Assembly (NCBI RefSeq): GCF_002929225.1
Contig: NZ_PISM01000018.1
Span: 558,001 to 622,000 of the forward strand
Reading direction: 5' to 3'
Length of the DNA stretch: 64,000 bases
Source of the DNA: Stutzerimonas kunmingensis
GTDB lineage: Bacteria; Pseudomonadota; Gammaproteobacteria; Pseudomonadales; Pseudomonadaceae
The notes beneath the pieces were generated by a model. It was given only the letters and a program-made list of their open reading frames with translations. It ran no database searches and was not told the origin of the DNA. Both the position numbers and the translations under genes were made by a program. This document shows, in pieces, positions 25,511-35,786 of this stretch (the first letter of the stretch is position 1; each line of letters opens with the position of its first letter).

Positions 25511-26779
25511 TCACTTGCCCTGGAAGGAGATGCGGTAGATGGCCCCAGCGGTGTCGTCGCTGACCAGCAGCGAGCCGTCCTTGAGCTGCGCGACATCGAC
25601 GATGCGGCCGTAGTACTCGCCGGTTTCCTCGTCCAGCCAGCCTTCGGCGAAGGGCACCGTCTCGCCGGACGGACCGCTGCCATCGGCCTCGAACGGCGTG
25701 AACATCACCCGTGCGCCAGCCGGCACGGTGCGGTTCCAGCTGCCGCGCTGGGCGCTGAACAGGCCGCCGCGGTACTGCTCGGGAAACTGCTTGCCGGTAT
25801 AGAACATCAGACCCATGTCGGCGGCATGAGCGGTGGTTTCCACTACCGGCGAAGTCAGGCCCTCGGGCGGGGTCTCGTCGGCGTACTCGTTGGTGCGCAC
25901 CTGGCCACCGCCGTACCAGGGCATGCCGAAGCGCATGCCTGCCTCTGGCGCATGGTTGATTTCGCCCGGCGGCGTATCGTCGCCCATGCCGTCGACCTGG
26001 TTGTCGGTAAACCACAGCTCCTTGCTGGTCGGGTTATAGGTGATGCCCACGGAGTTGCGCACACCGGTGGCGTAGACCTCGCGTTTGCTGCCGTCGCGCT
26101 CCATGCGCACGATGCCGCCGATGCCGTGCTTGGCGTACAGGTCGAGCTTGTCCTTGGGTGGCACGTTGTGTGGCTGGCCGAGGGAGATGGTGAGCTTGTT
26201 GTCCGGGCCCACGGCACAGACCCGCGCCCCGTGGTTGTAGCTCTCCTCGTCCTTTGGGATCAGCTCGCCGGTCGGCACCACGATGTCCGCTGCCACGTCC
26301 GGCCCCTCGTAGAAGAACTCCGCCGCCGGGAACACCAGCACGCGGTTGTGCTCGGCGACGAAGAGGAAGCCGTCCGGGCTGAAGCAGGGGCCGGGCTGGG
26401 TGAAGGAAATCGCCGGAGCGAAGCGCTTCACTTCATCGGCCGTGCGGTTCTTGGTGCGGTCGGTGACCGTCCACAGATCGGTCTTGCGGGTGCCGACGAA
26501 CACGACCCCGCTGGAAGGCCCAACCGCCATATGACGGGCATCCGGAACTATGGCGTAGAGATCAATGCGAAAACCCTCCGGCAGCTTGATGCGCTTGAGG
26601 TTGTCGCGGATGGCGTCGGCGGTGGGTCCATCCTGGGGGATGGTCTTCATGTCAAGCGACTGGCCGGTGGTCTTCATCGAGCGCATGCGCTCCAGTGCTT
26701 CATCACTGGTCGGTGCCGCAATCGCAACGGCACAGCTCATCGCGAGCAGGGCGCTCAGGGTCAGGCAGGGAATCTTCAT
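25511..26779 (-). CDS. PQQ-dependent sugar dehydrogenase (sorbosone dehydrogenase family)
   Basis: A 422-residue exported beta-propeller enzyme. A signal peptide spans about residues 1-21 (ending AIAA). Repeated propeller strands include FRIDLYAIVPDARHMAVGPS, VRNSVGITYNPTSKELWFTDNQVDG (in part) and PAEFFYEG. The family oxidises aldoses or other polyols in the periplasm with PQQ; the substrate is not known. The start at 26779 uses AGGTG upstream. The next gene encodes a cytochrome c, consistent with electron transfer. Confidence 0.82.
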   Translation of the reverse strand: MKIPCLTLSALLAMSCAVAIAAPTSDEALERMRSMKTTGQSLDMKTIPQDGPTADAIRDNLKRIKLPEGFRIDLYAIVPDARHMAVGPSSGVVFVGTRKTDLWTVTDRTKNRTADEVKRFAPAISFTQPGPCFSPDGFLFVAEHNRVLVFPAAEFFYEGPDVAADIVVPTGELIPKDEESYNHGARVCAVGPDNKLTISLGQPHNVPPKDKLDLYAKHGIGGIVRMERDGSKREVYATGVRNSVGITYNPTSKELWFTDNQVDGMGDDTPPGEINHAPEAGMRFGMPWYGGGQVRTNEYADETPPEGLTSPVVETTAHAADMGLMFYTGKQFPEQYRGGLFSAQRGSWNRTVPAGARVMFTPFEADGSGPSGETVPFAEGWLDEETGEYYGRIVDVAQLKDGSLLVSDDTAGAIYRISFQGK

Positions 26780-26931
26780 GGCACGCACCTCAGGGCACCG
26801 CCGCGCGGGGCGGTCATCTTGTTGTTATGGCGTTCCCGGCGACGAGCTGCGCACCGGGCATGCGGCTAGCTGCCTGCTTCAGCGTAGCGGCCGCCTGGCC
26901 ATTTACCACTTGAGGTGCCGTGCGGTGTGGA

Positions 26932-27390
26932 TCAACCCTGGCGCAGCGAAAGGCCCTTGAGGAAATTGCGCAGCAGCTGATCGCCGCAGGCGCGGTAGTT
27001 GCTGTGGCCGGGCTTGCGGAACAGCGCGCCGAGTTCGGATTTCGACAGCTGCAAGTCGGCGGCATGCAGGATCGCCTGCAGGTCTTCGTCGCGCAGCTCG
27101 AAGGCCACCCGCAGTTTTTTCAGGATCTGGTTGTTGCTGACCGGCAGCTCCAGCGGCGGTGCCGGACGGCTTTCGTCCTTGCCGCGCTTGAAGTAGATCA
27201 GCCCGTCGAGAAAACGGGCCATCGCTTCGTCCGGGCATTCCTGATAGCCGTCCTCGTCCTCGCGGCTGAGCCAGGCGCGAACCTCGGCCTCGTCCACCGT
27301 GCAGCCACCCAGGGCGGCAATTTCGGCCATCTGTGCATCACTGGCCTTGAGGGTGTAGCGCAGGCTGCGCAGGACGTCGTTATTGAGCAT
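26932..27390 (-). CDS. DUF1456 family protein (YehS-like)
   Basis: A 152-residue soluble protein with two repeats of the DUF1456 motif. The first repeat is NNDVLRSLRYTLKASDAQM and the second NNQILKKLRVAFELRDEDLQ; both continue to a segment ending in FLDGLI or FLKGLS. Length and layout match E. coli YehS. Its function is unknown. It stands alone between the sugar dehydrogenase and the response-regulator gene. Confidence 0.88.
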   Translation of the reverse strand: MLNNDVLRSLRYTLKASDAQMAEIAALGGCTVDEAEVRAWLSREDEDGYQECPDEAMARFLDGLIYFKRGKDESRPAPPLELPVSNNQILKKLRVAFELRDEDLQAILHAADLQLSKSELGALFRKPGHSNYRACGDQLLRNFLKGLSLRQG

Positions 27391-27453
27391 GTTCGCTCCT
27401 CACTGAGAAAAGGCCGGCAGTGTGCGCTTTCGGGCGCCCTGCGGCGAGTCCGA

Positions 27454-28834
<1,381 letters not shown>

Positions 28835-28842
<8 letters not shown>

Positions 28843-30316
28843 GCTCGACCTCCTCGTCGATCAATGGCAATGCGATACGGAAGGCCGCGCCCGGCAGGCC
28901 GCCGTCGACCAGTTCGATACGTCCGCCACACTCGCTGACCACGCCATGGGCCACTGCCAGTCCCAGTCCGCTGCCTTCATCCACCGGCTTGGTGGTGAAG
29001 AACGGCTCGAACAGCGCGGCTCGGTTCGACTCGGCAATGCCGGGACCGTCGTCCTCGACCTGCAACATCAGCTCGGCACCAGCGCGCCACCAGCGCAGGC
29101 GCACCAATCCGCCAGGGCTGGCCTGGGCGGCATTGCGTAGCAGATTGGTCAGCGCCTGCTCGAAACGCGGCGGGTCGACCCGGCAGTACAGGGTTTGCGC
29201 CGGTGCCTGCAGCTCCAGACGGACCTGCAGCGCAGCCAGCTCATCGGCCACCGCCGCGGCTGCCGAATGCGCCAGCACCTCGGCGGGCACCTTGCGCAGC
29301 GGCGAGCCTGCGGCGCGGCCGAAATCCAGCAGCTGGCGGACGATGGCACTGAGCCGCGCCACCTGCTGGCGAATCTGCAACAGCGCGCGGCGATGGGTTT
29401 CGCCCAGCTCGTCGTCGCGCAACACGCGCTGCGCCTTGCCGTCGATCACACTGAGCGGGCTTCCCAGCTCATGCGCGACGCCAGCCGCTAGCCGTCCCAC
29501 TGCCGCCAGTTGCTGACTCTGGCGCAGGCGTGCCTGCAACTGCTCTTCGCGGGCCTGCTGCTCGGCCACCTGGCGCTCGGCGGTGGCGATGCTGTCGAGC
29601 ATCTGATTCAAGGCGCCGGAGAGCACGACAATCTCCTGCGGCCCGCTGCGCGGTGCACGATGCTCGCGCTCGCCGGCCGCGACGCGCTCCATGCTGCGCG
29701 CCAGCTGCTGCAGATGCTTGCCCACCGCGGAGCGGTGACCGAGCAGGATCACCACCAGCGCCACCCCGGCGAGCAAGCCGCCCAGGCCCGCGGCGATCAG
29801 GCGCAGGCGGCGGATGTCCTGCTCGAAATCGCCCCAGCGCCGGGTCACCTGCAGCAGGCCATTGATCTGCCCGCCACTTTCCTCCAGCGGAACGAAGTAG
29901 GAATAAACCGGGCGGCCATTGATGCGCTGATAGGTGCCGGTCAGCTCGCCGCCGGCGGTGAGCTGCTGGATCGCCGACTCGTCCTGATCCGGTTCCACCG
30001 CACCGGCATAGGCCGCGAGCTTGCCATCGCGGTCGTAAACATAGGCGCCATACACGCGACCGACGCCGAGCACCGATTCCAGCACCTGCTGCAGGGTGCG
30101 CTCGTGGTTCTTCTCCAGGCTGGCGCTGAGCGGCAGGCGCACCGCTCGCGCCACCAGCTCGACCTCGGCCTGCAGGCGCCGCTCGCTGCTGCGCTCGACC
30201 GTCCAGAGCACCACCGAACTGAAGCCGAACATGATCGCCATGAGCGGCACGATGACCTTGAGCAGAAGCGCGCCACGCAGGCTCGCCGGGCGCTGCCAGA
30301 TTGATACATGTGTCAT
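28835..30316 (-). CDS. Membrane sensor histidine kinase
   Basis: A 493-residue inner-membrane kinase. Helices at about residues 16-40 and 185-207 flank a periplasmic sensor. A HAMP region, a coiled linker and the phospho-acceptor box VAHELGSPLSVIDG follow, then the ATPase domain with NLLRNAAQAS, DDGPGIAES and GSGLGLAVAHG. It is paired with the overlapping sigma-54 regulator gene. The sensor signal is unknown. The 149 bp upstream of the start contain the divergent DUF4168 promoter. Confidence 0.9.
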
Positions 30317-30413
30317 ACCGGCACACTACATGACCTCGCCACGAGGGGCCACCGCGCGGCGATGAAATGGACAATTAGTTATTTATCAATTGGTTATGCG
30401 ATAGATGAATACC

Positions 30414-30429
30414 TGGCACGGCTGCTGCA
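30414..30429 (+). promoter_or_regulatory. Sigma-54 (-24/-12) promoter before the DUF4168 gene
   Basis: TGGCACGGCTGCTGCA has GG and GC separated by exactly ten bases and matches the TGGCACG-N4-TTGCA consensus in all but one key base. It lies 37 bp before the chosen ATG, placing transcription start near 30441. It faces away from the sigma-54 two-component genes. Confidence 0.75.
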
Positions 30430-30465
30430 CTGTTGAAGGCGTCTTTAACCGAAGCAGGAATGAAC

Positions 30466-30858
30466 ATGACCCAGCACAACGCTCGTCTCGCCTTCGCCGG
30501 AATCTTCTCGCTATTCCTCGGCCTGGCTGCCCCCCTTGCATCGGCGCAATCAGCCAACCCGGCCCCCACCGCGCAGCCGGCGGCCGGCGCACAGGCCCAG
30601 CAGTTCGGTGAGAAAAAACTGGAAAGCTTCGCCGAGTCGCTCGGCGAGATCATGGAGATCCGCGAGGAATTCACCGGCAAGCTGCAGAAGACCGAAGACG
30701 CCGACAAGGCCCGCGATCTTCAGCAGCAGGCCAACGAGAAGATGCTCGGCGTGATCGAGGAAAACGACATCAGCATCGACGAATACAATGCCATAAACGA
30801 AGCCGTGCAGACCGACCCGGAACTGCGCAATCGTGTGATCGCGATGATGCAGCAGTGA
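30466..30858 (+). CDS. DUF4168 secreted protein
   Basis: A 130-residue exported protein. The signal peptide covers about residues 1-28 (ending LASAQSA). The mature part has an A/P/Q-rich stretch, then the DUF4168 helical domain with FGEKKLESFAESLGEIMEIREEF and ISIDEYNAINEAVQTDPELRNRV. Its role is unknown. GCAGGA lies seven bases before this ATG; another ATG two codons earlier is possible. It is preceded by a sigma-54 promoter and is divergent from the sigma-54 two-component genes. Confidence 0.8.
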   Translation: MTQHNARLAFAGIFSLFLGLAAPLASAQSANPAPTAQPAAGAQAQQFGEKKLESFAESLGEIMEIREEFTGKLQKTEDADKARDLQQQANEKMLGVIEENDISIDEYNAINEAVQTDPELRNRVIAMMQQ

Positions 30859-30913
30859 TACACCACTGACGCCGCGCGGCGCTGCCTGAGGCAGCTCGCG
30901 CAGGGTAACGAGA

Positions 30914-30944
30914 AAGCCCCGTTTGGCTGATGCCGGCGGGGCTT
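30914..30944 (+). terminator. Hairpin after the DUF4168 gene, probable terminator
   Basis: AAGCCCCG and CGGGGCTT form a GC-rich stem 55 bp after the stop. The tail (CCTGCG) is not T-rich, so the terminator is weak. The remaining gap to 31107 shows nothing else recognisable. Confidence 0.5.
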
Positions 30945-31107
30945 CCTGCGTCTGGATGCCAGAACCCTGAAGTTGCTGGATTCAAATGGGTATCTGACGG
31001 GAATAACCGGCCGGGCGACCTCCCCAGGCCCTCATTCAGCAAGGCCTATCGCCCTTGGAGCCACTCCCACGCGGATGCACCACCGAACAGGCTAGCGTGC
31101 CGCCGAC

Positions 31108-32004
31108 TCAACAGCCGCGGTCTACAGAGGCAAGACGCGCGCGAAAGTCGAAGTAGTGTTCGATCACCCGCTGCGGGGCCTCTACCTGCGGGTAGTGACC
31201 GATGCCCTCCAGCAGCACGGTGTCGGGCGTCGGAATCAGCTCGCGGTAGCGCGCCACCATGTGCGCACCAGAGATCGGATCAGCCGCGCCGTCGATCACC
31301 CGCAACGGCACATTGCAGCGCTGCATGGCCGTAACCCAGCGCTCGCGTTGCCTGGCCCGCTCGGGCATGTAGCGGATCAGCCGGTGCATCACCGCCGGTC
31401 CGTCGCTCTCGGCGATCAGTCGCCAGTAATCGTCCAGCTCAGCGTCGCTCGGCTGCGTCTGCGCACCGAACACCCGGCCGAAGGTCGCCCCGAGCGTACG
31501 CCGCGAGAACAGCCTGCCCAGCAGGAAGCCGAACGGCCCGAGCAGCAGTTTCTGCACCCGTACCGGATGATGGGTTTCAGGGAACAGCCCGCCATTGAGG
31601 AACACGCAACTGGCCAGCGCGATGCGCCCTTCGCAATGCCGCGCCAGCAGCTCCTGAGCGACGCTGTCGCCATAGTCATGCGCCAGCACATGGATCGCAC
31701 CGTCTATACCCAGCTCCGCCAGCAGCGCCTGCTGCAGATCGGCCTGCTCGATCAGACTGTAAGCGTGCCCGCGCGGCTTGGCCGAATAGCCGAAGCCGAG
31801 CATGTCGCAGGCAATCAGCCGATAGCGCGCCGCCAGCGGCTGCCAGACCTTGTGCCAGTCCCAGCTGGCGGTGGGAAATCCATGGATCAGCAGCAGCGGC
31901 TCACCTTCGCCAGCCGTCCAGTAGCGGATGCGATTGCCGCCAAAATCGAACTCGCGAGCGCTGGCGCGCCACGTATCCAGTGCTATGCCGTCGGTGCTAC
32001 TCAT
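31108..32004 (-). CDS. Alpha/beta hydrolase
   Basis: A 298-residue soluble hydrolase. LLLIHGFPTASWDWHKVW is the oxyanion region, LAHDYGDSVAQELL the nucleophile elbow with aspartate in place of serine, and GIGHYPQVEAPQRV the catalytic histidine. The aspartate nucleophile is the haloalkane-dehalogenase/epoxide-hydrolase type, so one of those reactions is possible. The start at 32004 (MSSTDGIALDTW) is chosen because the domain begins soon after; the ribosome site is weak. The 240 bp upstream to the next gene show no feature. Confidence 0.8.
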   Translation of the reverse strand: MSSTDGIALDTWRASAREFDFGGNRIRYWTAGEGEPLLLIHGFPTASWDWHKVWQPLAARYRLIACDMLGFGYSAKPRGHAYSLIEQADLQQALLAELGIDGAIHVLAHDYGDSVAQELLARHCEGRIALASCVFLNGGLFPETHHPVRVQKLLLGPFGFLLGRLFSRRTLGATFGRVFGAQTQPSDAELDDYWRLIAESDGPAVMHRLIRYMPERARQRERWVTAMQRCNVPLRVIDGAADPISGAHMVARYRELIPTPDTVLLEGIGHYPQVEAPQRVIEHYFDFRARLASVDRGC

Positions 32005-32244
32005 TCGTTTTTCTTGTTTTCGTGGAGACGAAGCCAGTCTAGCGGGCCGGTGTGGCATGACGACTTGCCGTGCCGGCCAGCTTGGTGGCCCGGCGAGTCA
32101 GCTGGGCGCTGCTGGGAGGAAAAGGGGGGCGAATCAATGGTTCTGCATACGCGGAAAACGCCATTACTGCGACGGAACCAAGGTTCGCCCAGCCCCTCTC
32201 GGTCGCCTGGAACGGTTACCGCCCGACCGCGCCACCAGGTCAGT

Positions 32245-32976
32245 TCACGGCTGCCCCGCCATGATCCGGGCCACCTCGCCTTCGGCCTGCAGATGCTCGA
32301 AGGCGGCCTGGGTGCGCAGCACGGTGTCGTCGTCGGTCTGGCGGCTGTAGGCCATGTAGAGCTGCGTCGAGGTGTGCGGGCTGAAGACCTTCACGACCGT
32401 GGCCGGGTCGACGCCGGCCTCGGCGCACAGGGCGAGCATGTCGTGCTCGGGCATCGGCACCAGGTCGACCTGGCCGTTGACCAGGCGTTTGAAGTTGTCG
32501 CTGTTGTGCGCACTCACCACGATCTTGCTGAAGCCGTTGGCCTGCAGGTACTGGTGCCGGACGTCGTCGCGCATGACGCCGATCCGGTAGGCCTTGGCCG
32601 CCTCCAGGTCCGGCACCCGGATATCGTCCCGCTCGCTGAGTTTGTAGAAGTGGTAGTCGATGCGCATGATCTCGCCGACCCAGCGGAACAGCGCTTCGCG
32701 TTCGGAGGTGCGTGCGATCAGGTAGATCAGTACGCCGGGCTCGCGCAGGGCCATGTCATACGCCCGCGCCCACGGGTAGAGGCTGACCTGGTAGTCGTTG
32801 AGGCCGGCGCGCTGCAGGGTGGCCTCGACGACCCGGCTCGCCGTGCCGGCTACCTTGCCGTTCTCCAGGTAGCTGTAGGCGGTGTCTTCGGTCACCACGC
32901 GCAGCGGACCGGCGTTGGCCGTGGTGGTGCCGAGCAACGCAAGGAAGAAAGCGGTCCAGGCAAACGGATGCATCAT
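32245..32976 (-). CDS. Periplasmic solute-binding protein (SBP_bac_3 type), third gene of operon
   Basis: A 243-residue exported protein with a signal peptide at residues 1-22 (ending NAGPL). The mature part has the amino-acid-binding fold: LRVVTEDTAYSYLENGK, LYPWARAYDMALREPGVLIYL, and AYRIGVMRDDVRHQYL. It begins 15 bp after the diguanylate cyclase gene. It resembles the first gene of the operon (same WARAYD motif), so the two are paralogues. No transporter genes lie nearby, so a signalling role with the cyclase is plausible. Confidence 0.82.
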   Translation of the reverse strand: MMHPFAWTAFFLALLGTTTANAGPLRVVTEDTAYSYLENGKVAGTASRVVEATLQRAGLNDYQVSLYPWARAYDMALREPGVLIYLIARTSEREALFRWVGEIMRIDYHFYKLSERDDIRVPDLEAAKAYRIGVMRDDVRHQYLQANGFSKIVVSAHNSDNFKRLVNGQVDLVPMPEHDMLALCAEAGVDPATVVKVFSPHTSTQLYMAYSRQTDDDTVLRTQAAFEHLQAEGEVARIMAGQP

Positions 32977-32991
32977 GCAGTCCTCATGCGA

Positions 32992-34332
32992 TCAGGCGGA
33001 AATGCAGTTGCGCCCGTGGGTCTTGGCCCGATAGAGGGCCTCGTCCGCGCGGTGCAGCAGTTGGTCGAATTGGTCCATGGTGTCCGGATCGAGCACGGCC
33101 AGACCGATGCTGAAGGTCACGTAGGGTGAAACGGCGGAAGCCTCGTGGGGCAACTCGCGCTCGGCCAGGCGTTGCTGCAGGCGCACCGCCGCCCGCCGCG
33201 CGGCCTCGGCATCGACGCCGGGCAGCAGCACGACGAATTCCTCGCCGCCAAGCCGCGCGACCACCTCGCCGGCGCGGGCGAACACGGACTGCAGCGTGTC
33301 GGCGACCATTCGCAGGCACTGGTCGCCCTGGGCATGACCGTAGTGGTCGTTGTAGCGCTTGAAGAAATCCACGTCGCACATCAGCACCGCCAGCGGCTGG
33401 TCCTGACGCAGGGCACGGCGGAATTCGACTTCCTTGATCTCGTCGAACTGGCGCCGGTTGGCCAGTCCGGTAAGCGGATCGCTGCGCGACAGCTCTTCCA
33501 GTTGCACATTGGCGGCGCGCAGTTCGGCAGTGCGCTCTTCAACCAGCTCGGCAAGGCGGTCCCGGTGTGCGGCCAGGGCCAGCTCATCCTGGTGCTGGCG
33601 CTCGAGATAGGCCGAGAGTTTCGCCTGCAGGCTGTTGACGCCGCCTTCCAGCAGGCTCAGCTCGTCGTGCCGCTTCGGCGAACGATCAAGGCGCAGGCTG
33701 CGATCGAGATTGTCCGGCGTCAGCCGCGTCAGATGACGGGCAATGCGCCGCACATGCAGGGTGACTGTGCGGTTGAACATCCACATGATCAGCCCGGCCA
33801 GCAACAGCGACTGGATGACCTGGGTAATGACGATGTCGTAGACCTCGGCAAGCATGCGCTCCCAGAGCAGTTCTTCATTGCCTTCGAGCACCAGCTCGCC
33901 CACCGTCTCACTGGCGCCGGCGTAGGGTTCGTAGCTCAACTGATGCTGCAGGCGCGGCGCGCGGTGCTCGGCCGGCTGCTCACCCCGTTGCCGCTGAACC
34001 AGTTCCGGCTCGCGGCCGGCGCGGATGATCCGCAGCTCGACGCGGCCGATGGGCGCGGCCTGCACCACGCTGTCGAGCTGCGAATGCAGGGAATCACTGT
34101 CCATTTCCCAGATCGCCTTGGACAGGGTGCTGCGGAACACCTGATCGATCAGTGCCAACTCGGCGTTCATCTCCGCCAGGTTGTTCTGCCAGGCGGTCCA
34201 GGTCCGCAGCCCGACGGTGGCGAGGGTGAACAGCAGGCAGAAACCGAGGGTGGCCAGCACCAGCCGGCGGCCGAGCGAACCCACCGGCCGCGGCACCGGC
34301 TCGCTGATCGTGGTGGTTGAGTCGTCGTTCAT
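32992..34332 (-). CDS. Membrane diguanylate cyclase (GGDEF)
   Basis: A 446-residue protein starting at an ATG that overlaps the upstream stop (ATGA). Membrane helices lie at about residues 22-44 and 165-187 around a periplasmic sensor of about 120 residues. A HAMP-like region and a coiled coil follow. The GGDEF domain (about 285-445) shows DPLTGLANRRQFDE, CDVDFFKRYNDHYGHAQGD and the intact active site GGEEF. The inhibitory-site position reads RAGE, a variant of RxxD. Flanked by two periplasmic-binding-protein genes, it probably converts periplasmic solute binding into c-di-GMP. Confidence 0.88.
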   Translation of the reverse strand: MNDDSTTTISEPVPRPVGSLGRRLVLATLGFCLLFTLATVGLRTWTAWQNNLAEMNAELALIDQVFRSTLSKAIWEMDSDSLHSQLDSVVQAAPIGRVELRIIRAGREPELVQRQRGEQPAEHRAPRLQHQLSYEPYAGASETVGELVLEGNEELLWERMLAEVYDIVITQVIQSLLLAGLIMWMFNRTVTLHVRRIARHLTRLTPDNLDRSLRLDRSPKRHDELSLLEGGVNSLQAKLSAYLERQHQDELALAAHRDRLAELVEERTAELRAANVQLEELSRSDPLTGLANRRQFDEIKEVEFRRALRQDQPLAVLMCDVDFFKRYNDHYGHAQGDQCLRMVADTLQSVFARAGEVVARLGGEEFVVLLPGVDAEAARRAAVRLQQRLAERELPHEASAVSPYVTFSIGLAVLDPDTMDQFDQLLHRADEALYRAKTHGRNCISA

Positions 34333-35096
34333 TTCAGCCATTTCGCGACAATCGCGTCGTAGCGCCCATCGGCCCGCACGCGAGCCAGCGCCTGGCGGAA
34401 GCGCTCGACGACCTCATCCGGAGTGTCGCGACTGAACGCCATGCACAGGCCATCCGCACCGCCAAGGTCGTCCAGGCTCAGCTGCGGCACCGCCGCCTCG
34501 TTCGGATCGCCACTGGCCTGACGCACCAGGTAATGGGCATTGAGTTCGTTGGATATCCACAGATCCACCCGCCCCGCCTTGAGCTTCTGGTAGTTGTGCT
34601 CGTACTTGTTGCTCGACTGCAGGTTGCGGCCGACGGCGAAGCCCTTGTCGATCAGATACTGCTCGCCGACATCCGCCTTGACCGTGGCGATCTGGTATTG
34701 CCGGGCATCGTCCAGGGTTTTCAGGTCGAACTCGGTGCCGGGCAGCGAGAACAGGAACCAGCGGGTCGGCGCGATCACCCCGACCCACTTGAACAACGGT
34801 TCGCGCTGCGGTGTGCGGGCGATGGAATAGATCAGCACGTTCTCGTTGTTCAAGGCGATGTCATAGGCACGGGCCCAGGGCATGGAACGGATGCGCACGT
34901 CCTCGCCGGCCTCCTCCAGCACCGCCTTCACCACCTCGGTGCCCATGCCGGTCAGCTCGCCATCGACGGTCATGTTGTAGGGCGGCAGCTCTTCGGTGAC
35001 CGCGGTGATTGCATGGGCATAGGTGAGCGCGCTATAGACCCCGGACACTAGCAGGACAAGGGCGACGCTCAGATCGCGGAGCCAGGACGAACGCAT
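34329..35096 (-). CDS. Periplasmic solute-binding protein (SBP_bac_3 type), first gene of operon
   Basis: A 255-residue exported protein. The signal peptide is residues about 1-27 (ending LTYAHA), and GAGGACACTGC precedes the ATG. The mature part has the SBP_bac_3 fold with MTVDGELTGMGTEVVKAVLEEAG, SMPWARAYDIALNNENVLIYS and DVGEQYLIDKGF. It overlaps the diguanylate cyclase gene by four bases, so stoichiometric production is likely. The ligand cannot be read. The 255 bp upstream to 35351 show no gene or clear promoter. Confidence 0.84.
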   Translation of the reverse strand: MRSSWLRDLSVALVLLVSGVYSALTYAHAITAVTEELPPYNMTVDGELTGMGTEVVKAVLEEAGEDVRIRSMPWARAYDIALNNENVLIYSIARTPQREPLFKWVGVIAPTRWFLFSLPGTEFDLKTLDDARQYQIATVKADVGEQYLIDKGFAVGRNLQSSNKYEHNYQKLKAGRVDLWISNELNAHYLVRQASGDPNEAAVPQLSLDDLGGADGLCMAFSRDTPDEVVERFRQALARVRADGRYDAIVAKWLK

Positions 35097-35351
35097 GCAG
35101 TGTCCTCGGAGGGATGCCGGCATCGGGGGCAGGCCACTAGAATCAATCAGATACCCCCTTTCTCGGCGCCAGCCCATCACACTTGAGCAGATGGGCGTGC
35201 CCGTCCACAGCTCTCCGACGTATGGCGAGCCCGGTGGGGGCGGGAATGTGGGGGAAGAGGCGCCGCTCACATGGCGTAGATCGCCGGGCCAGCTTGTTCA
35301 ACCGTCAGCCGGGCTATATCACGCGTTATGCGGTACACCCACGGTTCCCGC

Positions 35352-35675
35352 TCAGGGCCGCTGTCGCTTGTGCTCGAACGCCTCTACGCAGGCAGGCAAG
35401 TCATAGAAGCGAGGCGCACCGCCGGCCCGGTTGCCGTTTTCACCGGCGGTCTTGCGCCGACATTCGGTCTCGGCTCGACTGTTGCGGGTCGTTCTCATGC
35501 AGTCCTGAAACGCCGCTTCGCGCAGCGGCGCCAGCTTCGCCTCCCGGGCCGACTCGCAACGCTGGTCGAGCTCGGCCTGGCGCCTGTCGAACGCCTCCCT
35601 GTCCTTCTGGAAACCGGCCTGCGCCTGTGTCGCCAACACAGCCAGCAGCACCGTAGCCAACAATCCCTGTTTCAT
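35352..35675 (-). CDS. Small secreted hypothetical protein with paired cysteines
   Basis: A 107-residue protein with a signal peptide (MKQGLLATVLLAVLATQAQA) and AAAGGAGCG before the start. The mature part is short, charged and helical, and has four cysteines (in QRCESA, QDCMRT, TECRRK and PACVEA), which could form two disulfides in the periplasm. I do not recognise a family. It is a single gene between the binding-protein operon and the AraC regulator. Confidence 0.7.
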   Translation of the reverse strand: MKQGLLATVLLAVLATQAQAGFQKDREAFDRRQAELDQRCESAREAKLAPLREAAFQDCMRTTRNSRAETECRRKTAGENGNRAGGAPRFYDLPACVEAFEHKRQRP

Positions 35676-35786
35676 CGAATCGCTCCTTTGAATACCGGTG
35701 GCGAGCATGGCGCGGCGGTGGCGGCTTAACAAGCAGCCGCGAGATGTGGCCGCGGGCAAAAGTCTTACGGCACACCTTCCGAGCGT

